DNA of 64,000 bases from Delphinapterus leucas. Lineage: Eukaryota; Chordata; Mammalia; Artiodactyla; Monodontidae. Under the pieces are notes generated by a model. That model was given only the letters and a program-made list of their open reading frames with translations. It made no database searches and was not told where the DNA came from. Position numbers and translations under genes: made by a program. This document shows, one piece after another, positions 1 to 11,665 of this stretch. Each line of letters opens with the position of its first letter. The stretch's first letter is position 1. The stretch spans positions 86,225,606 to 86,289,605 of the forward strand of contig NW_022098069.1 of assembly GCF_002288925.2 (NCBI RefSeq), in the 5' to 3' direction.

Positions 1-135
1 TGGAGGGACCCCGTTTTGTGTATCCATCGTCTGTTGACGGGCACTTGGGTTGTTTCCCCTTGGGCTCTTGTGAATAACGCTGCTGCCAATATTGTGTACA
101 AATATTTGCTTGGGCTCCTGCTTCCCAGTCTTTTG
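1..135 (-). repeat. old L1 fragment, antisense
   Basis: The text about a 'gcacttgggttgttt' segment followed by 'aataacgctgctgcc' is the reverse complement of the 3' part of old mammalian L1 elements. The same element type recurs at 45.5 kb. It is strongly decayed, and the left end is cut by the window. Confidence 0.6.
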
Positions 136-392
136 GGTGAGGCTGTGAACTGAGACTGGGGGTGTTGATGGAAGCTGACACCCCGGACAGTGATGTTGCA
201 TCCCCCTTCTTTACTCAGCTCCCAGGACAGGGGCCGCCAAGTCCACACCCGCCAGGCAGAAAGTCAGGGGCTTCGTCTCTGGAAACCGGGCAGGTGGTCT
301 GGGAGGGCAGAGCTGTAGATCATCACGAGGGTCCCAGCCTCGCCCTCAGCCTCCCACCGCTCCTCCACGTTCTGGTGAAATAGTACTGATAA

Positions 393-680
393 GGGCACTT
401 CCCTGGTGGCGCAGTGGCTGGGAATCCGCATGCCAAGGCAGGGGACACGGGTTTGAGCCCTGGTCTGGGAGGATCCCACATGGCGCGGAGCAGCTGGGCC
501 CGTGCACCACGGCTGCTGAGCCTGCGCTCTGGGACCTGCGAGCCACAGCTGCTGGGGCCCGTGCGCCTGGCGCTTGTGCTCTGCAACAAGAGAGGCCACC
601 GCGGTGAGGGGCCCGCGTGCAGCAACGAAGACCCAATGCAGGCAAAAATAAATAAATAAAATAAATAAATTTTTTAAAAA
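393..680 (+). repeat. CHR-type tRNA-derived SINE (long form)
   Basis: The element starts with the CHR head that contains the pol III A-box core TGGCGCAGTGG, has a diverged B box and ends in an (AAAT)n tail. It is flanked by imperfect 16-base duplications (377-392 and 681-696, 14 of 16 identical), so it is an older insertion into the ZFYVE28 intron. Confidence 0.85.
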
Positions 681-1378
681 GAAATATTACTTATAAACCA
701 ATGTTCACATCGCTAGAGTGTGCCAGTCAGACGCGCACTTGTGCATCTCCGCTTGGCTGAGCAGGGGGAGCCCATGAAGCCAGTCTGGGGCCCTTTCCAG
801 CCCCAGCGCCCCCTGCGCTGAATTCTCAGGCGCGTCACATCTCCGAGCTTCCTGATGGTTTGACACCAAGGGACGTGCCCCTAAGTGAGATATCGGGCGG
901 CTGTGCGCGTCTCTCTGCCGTGTCGGCGAGGGTCGTCCACGTCCACAAGGGGCCAGGGCTGCTCACCTGCTACGATCAGGCGGGCCACAGCGTGACAAGA
1001 TGACAGTGGATTCTCCTCCTCCATCACTGGTGGATTTTACTGGAACTTCCAGAACGGCCCTGAAGATTCTGCCACGTCTGCAGTTGCACAGGGCAGGGTC
1101 TTGGGTGTGTGCCGACCACGGCCCCTGGGCTGAGTGTGCCAGCTTCTCTGAGGTGGTGCCAGAGCACCTCCCCCAAAGTCATCCACCAATTTACACTCCC
1201 ACCAGTGATGCGAGGGCGCCCGCTATTCCACCCATGCCAGGAGGCCACGCCAGGGCCTCTCTCTGACAGGGGTCTCTGCATTTGAGGCAGGCATGAAAAA
1301 ACCCAACTCCCCCACAGAAAAGCAGAAACAGAGATAGTGCAGGCCACCAAAGGCAACTTTTAAAAAATTATAATGAGG

Positions 1379-1502
1379 GACTTCCCTGATGGTCCAGTGG
1401 TTAAGACTCCACGCTTCCACTGCAGGGGGCACGGGTTCAATCTCTGGTCGGGGAACTAAGATCCTGCATGCCTCGCGGCACAGCCAAAAAAAAAAAAAAA
1501 AA
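1379..1502 (+). repeat. CHR-type SINE (short form)
   Basis: The element reads from 'gacttccctgatggtccag' through a B-box-like GGTTCAATCTC to a poly(A) tail of about 18 bases. It represents the short form that keeps only the tRNA-related part. Clear target duplications were not found. Confidence 0.85.
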
Positions 1503-2427
1503 AATCAGAAAAAGAATATAATTAATGTTTCTAGAGAGATAAAATATTTCACATCCATGAAACAACAGAGAGAGCAGGAAATTAAAAACCTGGTAGCAAA
1601 AATGTCGAGGGGAAAGTCGGAGAAAAAAAGAGGAAATTTCCCAGAAAGTGGGAGAAAGCGGCAGAAATAGAAGATGGGAGATAAATGATTTAAGAACAGG
1701 ACGGTCAGTGGACGCCCTAACAGTGTAGGCTCGACTGCGGCCACTACTTAGGGCCGCAGGGTGACCCCTGAACGGCAGAGCTCACAGCACCTGTAGCAGG
1801 ACCCCTGGGCCGTGGGAAGGGACGTGCATGGTGGGGACGAAGGACGGTTTTAGTAAAACAGCACCACGACCTGGGGGCTTAAAATAACAGAAATCTCTTC
1901 TCTCGCAGGCGGGAGGCCAGAAATCTGAAATCTGACAGGGCTGCCCCCGCTCCGGAGGCTCTCGGGGAGGGTCCTTCCTGCGTCTTCCAGCTTCTGGTGG
2001 CTCCGGGCACCCCCAGGCTTGTGGCCACATCACCCTGATCTTTGTATCGTGGCCACTTCGCCTCCTCCCCTCCCCCGTGTGTCTGTGTCTCCTCTCCCGT
2101 CTCCCACAAAGACATTTGTCCTTAGATTAGGGCCACCAGATAATCCATGATGTCTCCTCTCAAGATCCTTACCTTGATTGCAGCTGCAAAGACTTTTCTT
2201 TCAAACAGGTCCTGCTGGCAGGTGCAGGGGTTAGGGTGTGGATACATCTTTTGGGGGCCCGTCAGCCCACTGCAGAGGGTGTGAGGAGGGGCGGTGACTC
2301 TCCCACGGGAGGAGCTCAGCACGTGGCGTTAGCCCCAGTGCACTCCCGCAACGAGGGGGCCTCCGGGCAGAGATTTTGCCTTCCCTCGCCCCTCCACCTG
2401 TGCTCCTGTGTTTCCTTCTCTGCACAG

Positions 2428-2561
2428 CGGCTTCACGGCCGGCTCCTGCCCCTCAGACGAGATGGGGCCGGACGCAGGCCCCGTGGCCATCAGAGAGAAG
2501 ATCCGGTCCCGGTTCCACGGCAGCCACGACCTGATCCACCGCCTGTTTGTCTGCATTTCAG
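2428..2561 (+). CDS. ZFYVE28: ZFYVE28 coding exon (5th from last)
   Basis: The acceptor is a pyrimidine-rich tract ending in CACAG. The exon opens on the third base of a serine codon, encodes a segment with [18 protein letters not shown] and ends one base into a glycine codon before gtgcca. The segment is a predicted helical region upstream of the FYVE finger with no named domain. Confidence 0.9.
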
Positions 2562-5500
2562 GTGCCACTTCTGGGCCTGGGGCGGGGCGTGGGCTTGGGG
2601 ACACACTGGGGCGGGGGGGCGTGCTTTAGCGGAGCAGCTGGCCCAGGTGCGGGAGGTTCCCCACTGATGCTGGGCTGCTCGGGTGTCAGCCCTGCCTTGG
2701 GCCTTCCTCACCGCATCACTTCATCCTTCGCCCGCGAGCCCCGCCATGAGCCCGGCCCGGTAAAGAGGCGGGTGTCGTGCTTCACCAGGCCCTCCCGTGG
2801 GGGGTGGAGGACCCCATTCTGGTCCCAGTGGCCCCTCGCTGCTCACACAGGGAGGCTCTGTTCAATTTGTAGGTCAGAGTTCATTGTGCGTCCTGTCCGG
2901 ACTGATGTTTCCTCTCTTGGGGTGGCAGACAACAGGACGGTGACTGTTTTGGCTCCCTGGGGAGTTCAGTGAGGGGAGTGAGCACAAGCGGTGTCTCCGT
3001 AGCAGCGCTTTCCCTAGATTTGTGTGTTCTGAATAGCTGCGTCTTTCTCATGGTTTAAAAGTATGACAAGTGTGCAGTGAAGTCCACCCTCCTGGCCTCC
3101 TGCCTGCCCTTCCCCGACACCTCCCCGAGGCAGCCGGGTTCACACAGTGCCAGTCCTGCAGCCCAGCTCCCCTGGCCTGGAGTTTCCACGGCGCTCCCGG
3201 GCCCCGGGTGGAGGGGCAGCCGCGGGGCAGCCTGTGGACTGGCGGACGGTGCAGAGTCAGGGTCATGATCCCCGGGGTCACTCCGCACTGCCGAGGGCCC
3301 CTCAGGCACAGCCCCCAGCCAGGCCAGGTGGGGGCACGAGGACCTCGGGGTGACTCTGAGCTTCGGTTCAGACATCTGCCGGGATCCACTACACGGGTTT
3401 GTTTAGAGGTCTGGGGAACATCATGCCAGCTGGTACTCAACACGGCTGCTGGCACGCAAGGAAGCCCCCGGAAGCGCCGGCCACGGTATCAGCGCAGTGA
3501 TGGGTCCCGGGGCGCCCATGTGCTGCTGGGATGTGCACGGTCACTCCCTGGCTTTGCTGTTAACGGCAGCCCCTTGTGCCCCTGAAGAGCTAACAGCGCT
3601 CTTCACTGAGAAGGGCCGAGTCCACCTAATTGAGGGACAGAGGAAACCTCTGCAGGTGAGGGTGGGAGAAGCCTTGTCCAGCCAGGGAGCGGGGCGCGGC
3701 TGGCGGGGGGTGCCGAGGAGCCGGCGCTGGGCCCCATGTCTGGGCAGGGTCCACCCTCGGCCCCCCAGCCACGTGGAACCTCACTGCATCCCCGCAGTCG
3801 AGGTGGCCGTGAGGGGAAGGTGCTGCCATGCGGGTGGGCACAGCTGGGGGCTCTGGGGTTGTCCCTCAGTGAGGGGCCAGGATAAAAGCACGAAGCGAAT
3901 AACTGACCCCCGGGGGAGGGCTGCTGGGTACTTTGCCCCCCTCCGCCACCTTCCCTTGACTCCTGAGCTTTTGCTTCTGCCAAAGGAGCTGTCACGGGGG
4001 CGGGGCAGCCTCTTCTCGCGGCCACTCATCCGAGGACATGTTGGTCTCTGACCACGAGCCCTGGCTGGGTTCACCAGCTGCCAGGACCTAACCCCCCCTC
4101 CTCGGGCGTCCTCCCCCAGGCGTGGCCGACCAGCTGCAGACCAACTACGCCAGCGACCTCAGAAGTATTCTCAAGACCCTCTTCCAGGTCATGGCCACCA
4201 AGCCGGAAACGGACGACAAGGAAAAGCTAAAGAAGGGTGAGTGCCAGCTCGGGACAGGCTCTGAGGCCTAGGCTGACCGTCATGCCCACCCACCCCCGGA
4301 TGTGGGGGGCCTGCGGAAATCTGCACCCCCAGACCTGGCCCGGTACCGCCACCCAGCTTTTGTGGGCAGAGGGGCACAGGCCCCGGGTACCCCGAGAAGT
4401 GGGCTTGGGGACACACGGGGGTCACAGCCCCACGTGCCCACGCCCCAGCCAGGCCACCCCACTTCCGACGGCTGACGGGCCTGGAGACGGGACCCGGAAG
4501 CGGTACACTGTCAATTCTACCAAACTCTGTCTGTCAGAGCAGCCAGGGGCCAGCCCAGAGCCAAGGAGGGGACGTGGGTCCCCTGCTCGGGGAAGTGGCC
4601 GTCTGTGAGCTGCCTCACATACTCACACACGCGTGCACACACACGTGCACGCAGAGCAGAGTTACTTGGTGAGAGAGCAGGTGTCAGACAGGGAATGCTA
4701 AGGCACAGGGAGCTCGGCCCCTCGCTCCCTGGAAGGAGGTGGCAGTGTCCGAGCGTGGGGAAGGGGCCCGACCCCTGCTTGCCCACCCTCTGCTGGGCTG
4801 AGGCTCCCATTCTGGGCGAGTGGCCTCTCATCATAGGGGCTTCTGCTCAAGAATGTCCGGACACACGGGGCAGCCGGCCCAGCCCTGGAGGGCATGTCCT
4901 CGCCTACAGGGAGAAGTCTGTCCTGTGTGCCAACCCAGCTGTGCCCCCCAGGGTCCACACCACTGGACCACACTGCCCCCATCTGCCAGGGAATTCTGGG
5001 CGGGGCTGCCTTCTGGGGCTGGCTTCTTGCTCTGCAAGCAAGGACAGTGGGCCCTGGGGCCAGGGGCCCACAGGCAGGACCAGCTGCACACCTGAGGGCA
5101 CTCGGACGGAAAGGCCCCCTGCGGGGTCAGCACCCAGCCTGCGGGGACGGTGGGTGAGGGCTGCGGTGACCCACTCCGCATGCGGGACTGTGGGTTGTTC
5201 GGGGGCTACTGCCTGCTGGCGGCACCTCCCAGGGACAGGCGGTGGCCCATTGACCCGAGCGCCACCCTCTCTCTTCTAGTCACCCAGACCCTGCGGAGCG
5301 CGGCCTTGGAGGACTGCGCTCTGTGCCAGGAGACCCTGTCATCCTCCGATCTCGCAGCCAAGACCCGAGATGGAGACTTGGAAGGTGCGTGAGGGCCCGG
5401 GAGCCGAGCGGAGAGCAGGAGCCCTGTCTGGATGTTTCCACCGCTCTGCCCTGGACTGCAGGCTCAGGGCGGGCAGCGCTCCTCCAGCGGGGGCCCCTCC

Positions 5501-8342
5501 CCATCCCCAGAGACCTAGACGTGCCGCTTCCCAGGGTGTGCAGCCTCTTACTCCAGCTTCCCTCCTGGGCTCCCAGGGTGGGCACAGGTCCTCTGAGCTG
5601 CCGCCACCTAACCTCAGGCCCGTAACTGAACATCTCAGCCTGGGGGGCAGCGGGAGGGTGTGAGAAGCAAGGAGATGCCGGGGTCCAGGCCGTTGGCCGC
5701 AGCTGCAAGTGGCTGGTCCCAGGCCATAGGCACACTGCCGACCCCCCAGCGTTCACCTGCCCCGCAGGAAAGGCCTCCCGTAGCAGCCTGCTCCCCCATT
5801 AGCCTGGAGGTCGGCCGGCTGCAGGCCCGGTGGCTTGGCAGTCAGGGAAGGAGCATCCAGGGTGGGCTGGGGGCACTGGCAACACATCTGTGGGGAGGGG
5901 GCCGCCCAAGGCCTTTGGAAGGGGCCGGAGGCCTGGAGAGGTGCTCAGACGGGCAGCGGCAGACAGGCCTGAGTGAGTGTTGAATGCGACCGGAGCTGAG
6001 AAGGAGGCGGCTGGCCCCGGTGTGCCTGGCCGGCGGCGCTGGTCCCTGCTGGTCCCGGCTCAGGGCCTCTCTCGCACTGCCTGGTGACCCAGGTGTGCAG
6101 TGGGGCTGCCTTGGCCGGGATCCCGTGGGGGCGGCCACACAAGCTTCCCTGCTTCCTAAATGCCCTGAGCCCTGGTCTTCTCTACCCTCCTGTGAAAATC
6201 ACACACAGTGCCATAACTAGAACGCCCACCAGAAACTCGGAACCCCCTGCTCGAGGAGCGTGCAGCTGGTGAACTGCGAGGTCTTGAGGGGCCCAGCCCA
6301 CAGCCAGGGCCATGTCCCACCGTGGGCCACCAGTCCAGCCCCCTCCTGGGAGTGGCTCGCAGGGCAGGGCCTGGACCCAGCAAGTCCTCAGGACCCTCAC
6401 CATCCTTCTCGGGCGGGGGTCTCGACTTGTGTGTTGGAGCTGGCCTCGTGGCCTGGTGTGGTCCCGGAGCTCCGGGCCCCGTCCAGGGCATCACTGGGGC
6501 CGGCCAAGGATTTCACACGGGGGCGGGGGAGGGTGGCAAGCATGAGAAGCCACCTCCCTGCAGTCGGGGGTGAGCTGATGGGGTCCAGAGCAGAAGCGGG
6601 AGAGCTGGGTGGGAGGGGTCGGGGGGAGGGGCGGTTCTGTGCGCAGGCGGGGGAGGGGCAGGTCCTCAGGTGCAGGTTGGTGAGGAGAGGGGACGAGAGG
6701 GAGGCGAGGAGACCCCGGTCTCTGGTGGGTGGGCGGCCTTGCTGAGTTCCCTTGGGGGTTGTGTGAGAGTGGACGGCAGACCCCTGAGCCCACACTGTGG
6801 CCCCAGGGAGCCGTCCAGGTGTTCGCTCTCCCTCTGGGTGGCAGTACTGGGCTTTGGGTTGGTACGCAGTGGGCATCTTATGTCTGGGGTGGGAGGAAAG
6901 GCATGTCCCCCCATGCAAGATGGCTTCTCCCAGCGCCGACACACACCCTCCCACCCAAATTCCAGAGCAGATGCCCAGAGGCTTCCCCCAGTGATCTCCT
7001 GGAGAAGTGACATGGGACAGGCCCACAGGCAGCTGCCAGGCTGCACAGGTGTCAGAAGAGGCCAGGGCCAGCCTCGGCGCCTCTCCTCAAGAACCTGAGA
7101 ACAGCCCTGGAGCTGGGGTGGGCAAGGCCGATTGACGGAGGGGTCCACAGAGGGGGCTGATTTCTTCATTTCCCAGCCCCCATTTTTGCCCAAGGGCCCT
7201 GCCAGTCTGGGTGCCGGCCGGGAGAGGGTTGTCCGGGTGGACGCTCCCCGCCCGTGCCCCGAGTCCTGGGGCGAGGTGCAGGCCGCAGCTGGGGTCCGAT
7301 CGATGAGCACGGCCGACAGCTGCAAAGACTGACACGTCCATGGGACACCGTCAGTTTTCTGAAACCGCAGCCGGTACCGAGCCTCAGGGAGGACCGGAGG
7401 TGGGGAGTGGGGGACACCCTGCCCCACCGGAGGCTCCTGCACAGCCGCCAGCCTCCGACCCCCACCCGTCACCGGTCCCCACTGCCGCCACCGCACGGGT
7501 CCCTCTGGCTGACGTGTTCCCCCCTGTCGTTGTCATAGACCCGCCCGAGTGGGTCCCGGACGAGGCCTGCGGCTTCTGCACCGCGTGCAAAGCCCCCTTC
7601 ACCGTCATCCGCAGGAAGCACCACTGCCGGAGCTGTGGGAAGGTGGGTGGGGCGGCCGAGGTCGTCCCGCGGCCCCTTGTGCTGTCGCTGCGGGCATCCC
7701 AGGGGCCGTCACAGACGTGGCGCCGAGGTCCGGAAGTCCGGACTGATGCCCCGGGGTCCTTGTGCAGACACGCCTGAGCCCTGGGCCCTGCTCTGCCTTG
7801 GCACAGGGTGTGGACTCCAGGCACTCCGCCCACCGGGTGCGATGGTGCAGTGCCCAGTCCCAGCCACTTCAGACCTGGGGACGGGGAGGGGATGGAGGGT
7901 CTGAGTAGGAGCCTGCGGCAGCCTGGCTATGGGGCCAGGACCCCCTCCGTCGGCCCGGCCTCCTGGCCAAGACCTGCGCCAGGTTTTCCTGAAGGTTCCA
8001 GCCCCACGGGGGGGCCGGGAGACACCCACCCGCGCACGCCCGGGATGCTCTGGGTGGGAGGAAGGGCAGGAAGGCCGGCGGCGCCCGGGGCTCCGACCCT
8101 GTCCTTGCTGCGCGCCCCTGAGAGGCCAAGGTCAGGAAGGGGTGAGGCGCAAGGGCTGCTGGGAGCCCTGCCCAGCCCACTGGCCCCGCCTCCTGCCCCT
8201 CGCCTTCCAGATCTTCTGCTCCCGCTGCTCTTCGCACTCGGCACCGCTGCCCCGCTACGGGCAGGTGAAGCCCGTCCGCGTGTGCACGCACTGCTACATG
8301 TTCCACGTCACGCCCTTCTACAGCGACAAGGCGGGCATCTGA
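2428..8342 (+). CDS. ZFYVE28: ZFYVE28 (LST2), 3' part of gene: last five coding exons
   Basis: The joined exons are 2428-2561, 4120-4236, 5280-5384, 7539-7642 and 8211-8342. They encode the C-terminal 196 or so residues of a protein that is about 887 residues in human, so the 5' exons lie upstream of the window. All junctions are GT-AG and the reading phases match (1, 1, 1, 0). The product ends in a FYVE zinc finger with the WVPD entry motif, the basic RKHHCRSCG motif, an RVC motif and eight paired cysteines. From family knowledge, such fingers bind phosphatidylinositol 3-phosphate on early endosomes, and LST2 restrains EGF-receptor signalling by promoting receptor degradation, under control of mono-ubiquitination. 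The basic motif is intact here, so lipid binding is expected. Nothing looks broken. Identity rests on recognition of the FYVE finger and of the conserved helical segment before it. Confidence 0.95.
2562..4119. other. ZFYVE28 intron, no other feature seen
   Basis: This is GC-rich intronic sequence. The reading frames in it have no recognisable domain and no conserved splice-compatible structure. Confidence 0.6.
4120..4236 (+). CDS. ZFYVE28: ZFYVE28 coding exon (4th from last)
   Basis: The exon follows a CCCCCAG acceptor and completes the split glycine codon. It encodes the helical stretch [20 protein letters not shown] and ends one base into a valine codon before gtgagt, a strong donor. Confidence 0.92.
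5280..5384 (+). CDS. ZFYVE28: ZFYVE28 coding exon (3rd from last)
   Basis: The exon follows a CTTCTAG acceptor. It encodes [20 protein letters not shown] and a short acidic linker, and ends one base into an aspartate codon before gtgcgt. The CALC dipeptide pair lies upstream of the FYVE finger and is not part of it. Confidence 0.92.
5385..7538. other. ZFYVE28 intron, no other feature seen
   Basis: This is GC-rich intronic sequence without a recognised repeat. The long reading frames on both strands, up to 276 codons, are attributed to high GC content. Confidence 0.6.
7539..7642 (+). CDS. ZFYVE28: ZFYVE28 coding exon: first half of FYVE finger
   Basis: The exon follows a GTCATAG acceptor. 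It encodes [17 protein letters not shown] and then the basic patch [10 protein letters not shown], which holds the first four zinc cysteines and the lipid-head-group contacts. It ends at a complete lysine codon before gtgggt, so the intron cuts the finger between its two halves. Confidence 0.95.
8211..8342 (+). CDS. ZFYVE28: ZFYVE28 last coding exon: second half of FYVE finger and stop
   Basis: The exon follows a CCTTCCAG acceptor. It opens with [18 protein letters not shown], contains the RVCTHCY motif that completes the zinc sites, and ends in YSDKAGI before TGA at 8340-8342. The short tail after the finger is usual for this family. Confidence 0.95.
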   Translation: MFCSRCSSHSAPLPRYGQVKPVRVCTHCYMFHVTPFYSDKAGI

Positions 8343-9510
8343 CACGGTGCCCCAAGCCCGCGAGGGCCCCAAAGGACGCCAGGGAGGAGGTGCCGAGGAG
8401 GAGGCCTCCGGCCACGGGAGGGTCTTCACTGCATTTCATCCAGCTGCCGCCATCACCTCTGCCAGGGCTGCAGGCCGCCCTGACTTCCAGAACGTCCAGG
8501 ACCTCCGCCCCACCCGCCCTGGCCTCCACACCCGTGGGGACCCCAGGCCAGCCGCAGGGGCCAACAGGAGGTCAGCTTCAGCCAGTGGGGGGACCTGGGG
8601 GTGCCAGGCGGCTTCCTGGGCAGGATGGGCTTTCCTCCCGCCCATCCGCCTGCCCCCCTGCCCTGCTGAGATGCGGCGTTGAGGCTGAAACGTAGCAGAA
8701 GGTCCGCCCTGCAAGGGGAAAGTGGGGATGGTGTCTGAGCTCAGGGCAGCCTCGGCCCCTGGGGCTGAGTCTGGGGAGATGGTGGACACCTCTGGGGGCC
8801 GGCAGGGTGGGGGGGGGGGGCCTGGGGCACCGCAGGGCTTCCCCACACGCTGGCCAAACCAGAAAGACTAGGCTTTTCTCTCTCCAGGGCCCTGAGCCCA
8901 CAGCTGCCTGCCCCCTGCTCCCCTCAGGACCTTGTCTCAGCAGCATGAGTCTCATTGCTTGTTGGAGAGAGGACATGCAGAAGCAGGCCTGGTGGTCCTC
9001 TGGGCAAGCAGGCGCGCCCCTGCTGCGGTCTGCCCACCCTGGTCCACCAGCCGATGGCGGGGTCAGGTGGCAGGCAGAGGTTTCCCAGCTTCCGAGGCCA
9101 GGGCTCTCCAGGGGGCTGAGGACCCCCGGATGTTGCCCGCTTGGCTGCCACTTCCCCTTTCCTCTGCACCCCTGGGACCCTGGCCCACCTCCTCAGACCC
9201 CAGAGTGGCCCCAGGCCCCAGCACAGACACCTCCTCAGGCTTAAATCTCAGGCTTCACATTGCAATGACGATTGCAGTTTTATTTTTAGAGAGATGACAT
9301 ACCTACTGCTTCTTTTATAGGATAAAATCCAATTACTATTTGACACTGGAATACACACGCACAAAAACAGCTTCTGTGGGAGAAGAAAAGCATATAATGG
9401 AGGGTATATTATGTATGGAGATTATTTTTATTTTCTAAATGCTGTAATTCAAAACCATTTCCATAAATCTATTTAAGGATTGCAGACACTCTTATTCCTC
9501 ATGTGAACAT
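8343..9510 (+). other. ZFYVE28: probable ZFYVE28 3'UTR
   Basis: The stretch after the stop codon is GC-rich to about 9240 and then turns abruptly AT-rich until about 9510 before GC-rich sequence resumes. An AT-rich island of this kind is typical of a conserved 3'UTR end. I see no exact AATAAA in it, so the cleavage site is not fixed. The extent is inference. Confidence 0.4.
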
Positions 9511-10914
9511 GGATGGACTCCTCTTTCTCCGTCTGGCAGGTGACGGGGCTCTTGCTAAAGTTCATTGTCCTCTAGGAAGCTGGGGGCTTCTGGACTCCTG
9601 GGACAGTCGAAGGGCAGGACTTGACTTCCCACCAGCCCCCAGGAGAGGGGTGGCCGCCCCCCATCCCCAGCTCCCACTGCCTGCGATGGCTCCAGCCTCC
9701 CCACTGCCTGCCCACCCTGCCCAGCTCCTCTCCTCGTGTGTCTTCAGCTCAGACCCCTGGCGTCTGTGTGCATTGGGGTGGGCAGTGCTCTTGGACACCC
9801 CACCTGGGGCCCTGGAGAGAATGCAGGAGGGCAGACCAAACGCTGGGGTTGCCAAGGCGATGGGGCCTTCCCTTGGGACTTGGGTGCCCAGTCCCTCTGA
9901 GGTGGGCGTTGGGAGGCCAGAGAATGGGGGCATGGCTGCAAGAGGCCCCAGTGGCCACCACACCCATTTTCTTTCTGGTAGGTGAGAAAGTGTTTCAGAA
10001 CCCGGGGGCTCCTCTGAGCAGCGCTGCGTCCTTTGGGAGCAGAAGAGAAGTGGCATCCAGGGAGACCTGCGTCCTTAGCTGCCCAAGACCAGGCCTGCCC
10101 ACCTGGACAGAGTCCCTCCCACTCCTGTGGATGGCGGTGCCTGTGTCACTGGCTGGACAGCAGTGCCTTCAGGAAGTCAGCCCCCTGCAGGAAGCCCCCA
10201 TGAACCTACACTCTGGGGGTCCCCCTCCCTCTACTCTAGGTACCCGCAGTTGTCACCTTCCAGACCTGGGACGTGGTGGTCCTCACTCACTAGGTCGGGG
10301 TGGGAGAGGGAGTGGAGACCCAGGAAGGAGGGTCTGCCCCGATGCTCACCCTCGGCCCAGACACAGCTGCCCTCCAGAGGGACGGCCTAGACCCCAGTGG
10401 ACAGAGGGGTGGTCTCCAAGCCAGCCTTGGGCCGCTTTTGTGCAGTGGGAGGGGACGGCAGCCCACACCCCAGCTGTCCTGCAGGAAGGCCTGTGGCCAC
10501 GGGAGCGCCCAAGGAGGGTCAGTAGCCGTCCCATCTGCCCAGAAATTGGGATTTTCCACGCTAAGTGGGGGATGTGTGGTCACTCTACCCTTCTACAGGG
10601 CTGTCCCCACCCCAAGGGTAGGGCCAGGACCTGGGGGTGGGGAGGGGTTGGTCCAAGGCAGAGTTTCCCGCTCAGGAAGGATCTAGAAGGAATGAACTTC
10701 TGCCCACCTACAGCAGGGGCTCGGGACTGGTGGGGGCAGGGGTTTGGAATCAGCCCTCAGGAGCCAACCTTGGACCTCGAGCAGGTGCCCTTCCGGAGCC
10801 TCAGCTTCCCCGTCGTCACCATCGTTGTCCTCGTTCCTGCTTCTGTTTCCTGAGGGCCGTCCCCTCCACTCCCCATGACAATCCTTCGAGTGACACTCCC
10901 TTGAGGGGGCAGGA

Positions 10915-10980
10915 TCCCATGTCATAGATAGGGAACCGAGGCTCACAGAAGTTAGCAGGCAGCCCATCCGGGCCACGGGC
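10915..10980 (-). repeat. MIR remnant
   Basis: The segment around 'gggaaccgaggctcacagaagtt' resembles the reverse complement of the MIR core that precedes CTCAGTTTCC. It is short and old. Confidence 0.4.
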
Positions 10981-11629
10981 CTTTAGAAGGGTCACGCGAG
11001 AGGCAGAAGGGAGCCCTGTGACCTGGGGGTGCTGGGAGGAACCGGCCCAGCTGGCTGTGCCTGGAGGGCCACCTCCAGGGAGGGCAGCTTGGACACACAG
11101 CGCCCATGGCACGCCGTGGTTTGGTGGCTGGAGAGGGGCTGGGGAGCTGCCAGGACCCCGCCCCACCCCCTTTCGGGGCAACACACAGGCCTGGGGAGAA
11201 AGCCACGGGAGCGCTCCAGCACCTTCCCACACGAGCTTCCGGCGACAGGCGGGGGGTCCCCCACAGGCTCTCAGGACCCAGACGCAGGCTGCAGCATCCC
11301 CGCAGGGCAGGCCACCAAGTCCAAGGAGGGAGGGTGTAGGGTGGGAGCACCCAGAGCTCTCTGTGTCCCAGCGGTCGGGGAGGCCCTGGGACAGGAAGAG
11401 CCCCTGAGCCTGGTCCCCGGGGAGGTGGGGAGAAGGCCGCCTCCTCTCCCCCGCCTCCTCTTCCGTCCCCGTCCTGCCTCTTCCACCGCAGGCTCGGCTC
11501 AGGCCACTCCCACACACCCTGGCCTCTGGAGCGGCCCCTGCTGCCGGCCCCCACCCGTGGCTCATCTGCCCCACAAATATGCCTGCATACAGCCGCCTGC
11601 CCCCAGGCCCGGCCCCCCCCCACCACCAC

Positions 11630-11665
11630 CAGGCAGGCAGGCAGGCAGGCAGCCAGGCAGGTGGA
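11630..11665. repeat. (GGCA)n simple repeat
   Basis: About seven tandem GGCA units occur with one interruption. They are a candidate variable microsatellite. Confidence 0.85.

Larger units (their letters stand above)
1..2427. other. ZFYVE28 intron
   Basis: This is intronic sequence upstream of the first recognised ZFYVE28 exon. It holds decayed antisense L1 near its start and around 1.0-1.2 kb, and two CHR-type SINEs. I see no coding exon in it. Confidence 0.7.

Noticed and set aside
9621..10853. Open frame of 410 codons on the + strand
   Set aside because: It has the composition of a chance frame in GC-rich DNA, with no motif and no splice-linked continuation.
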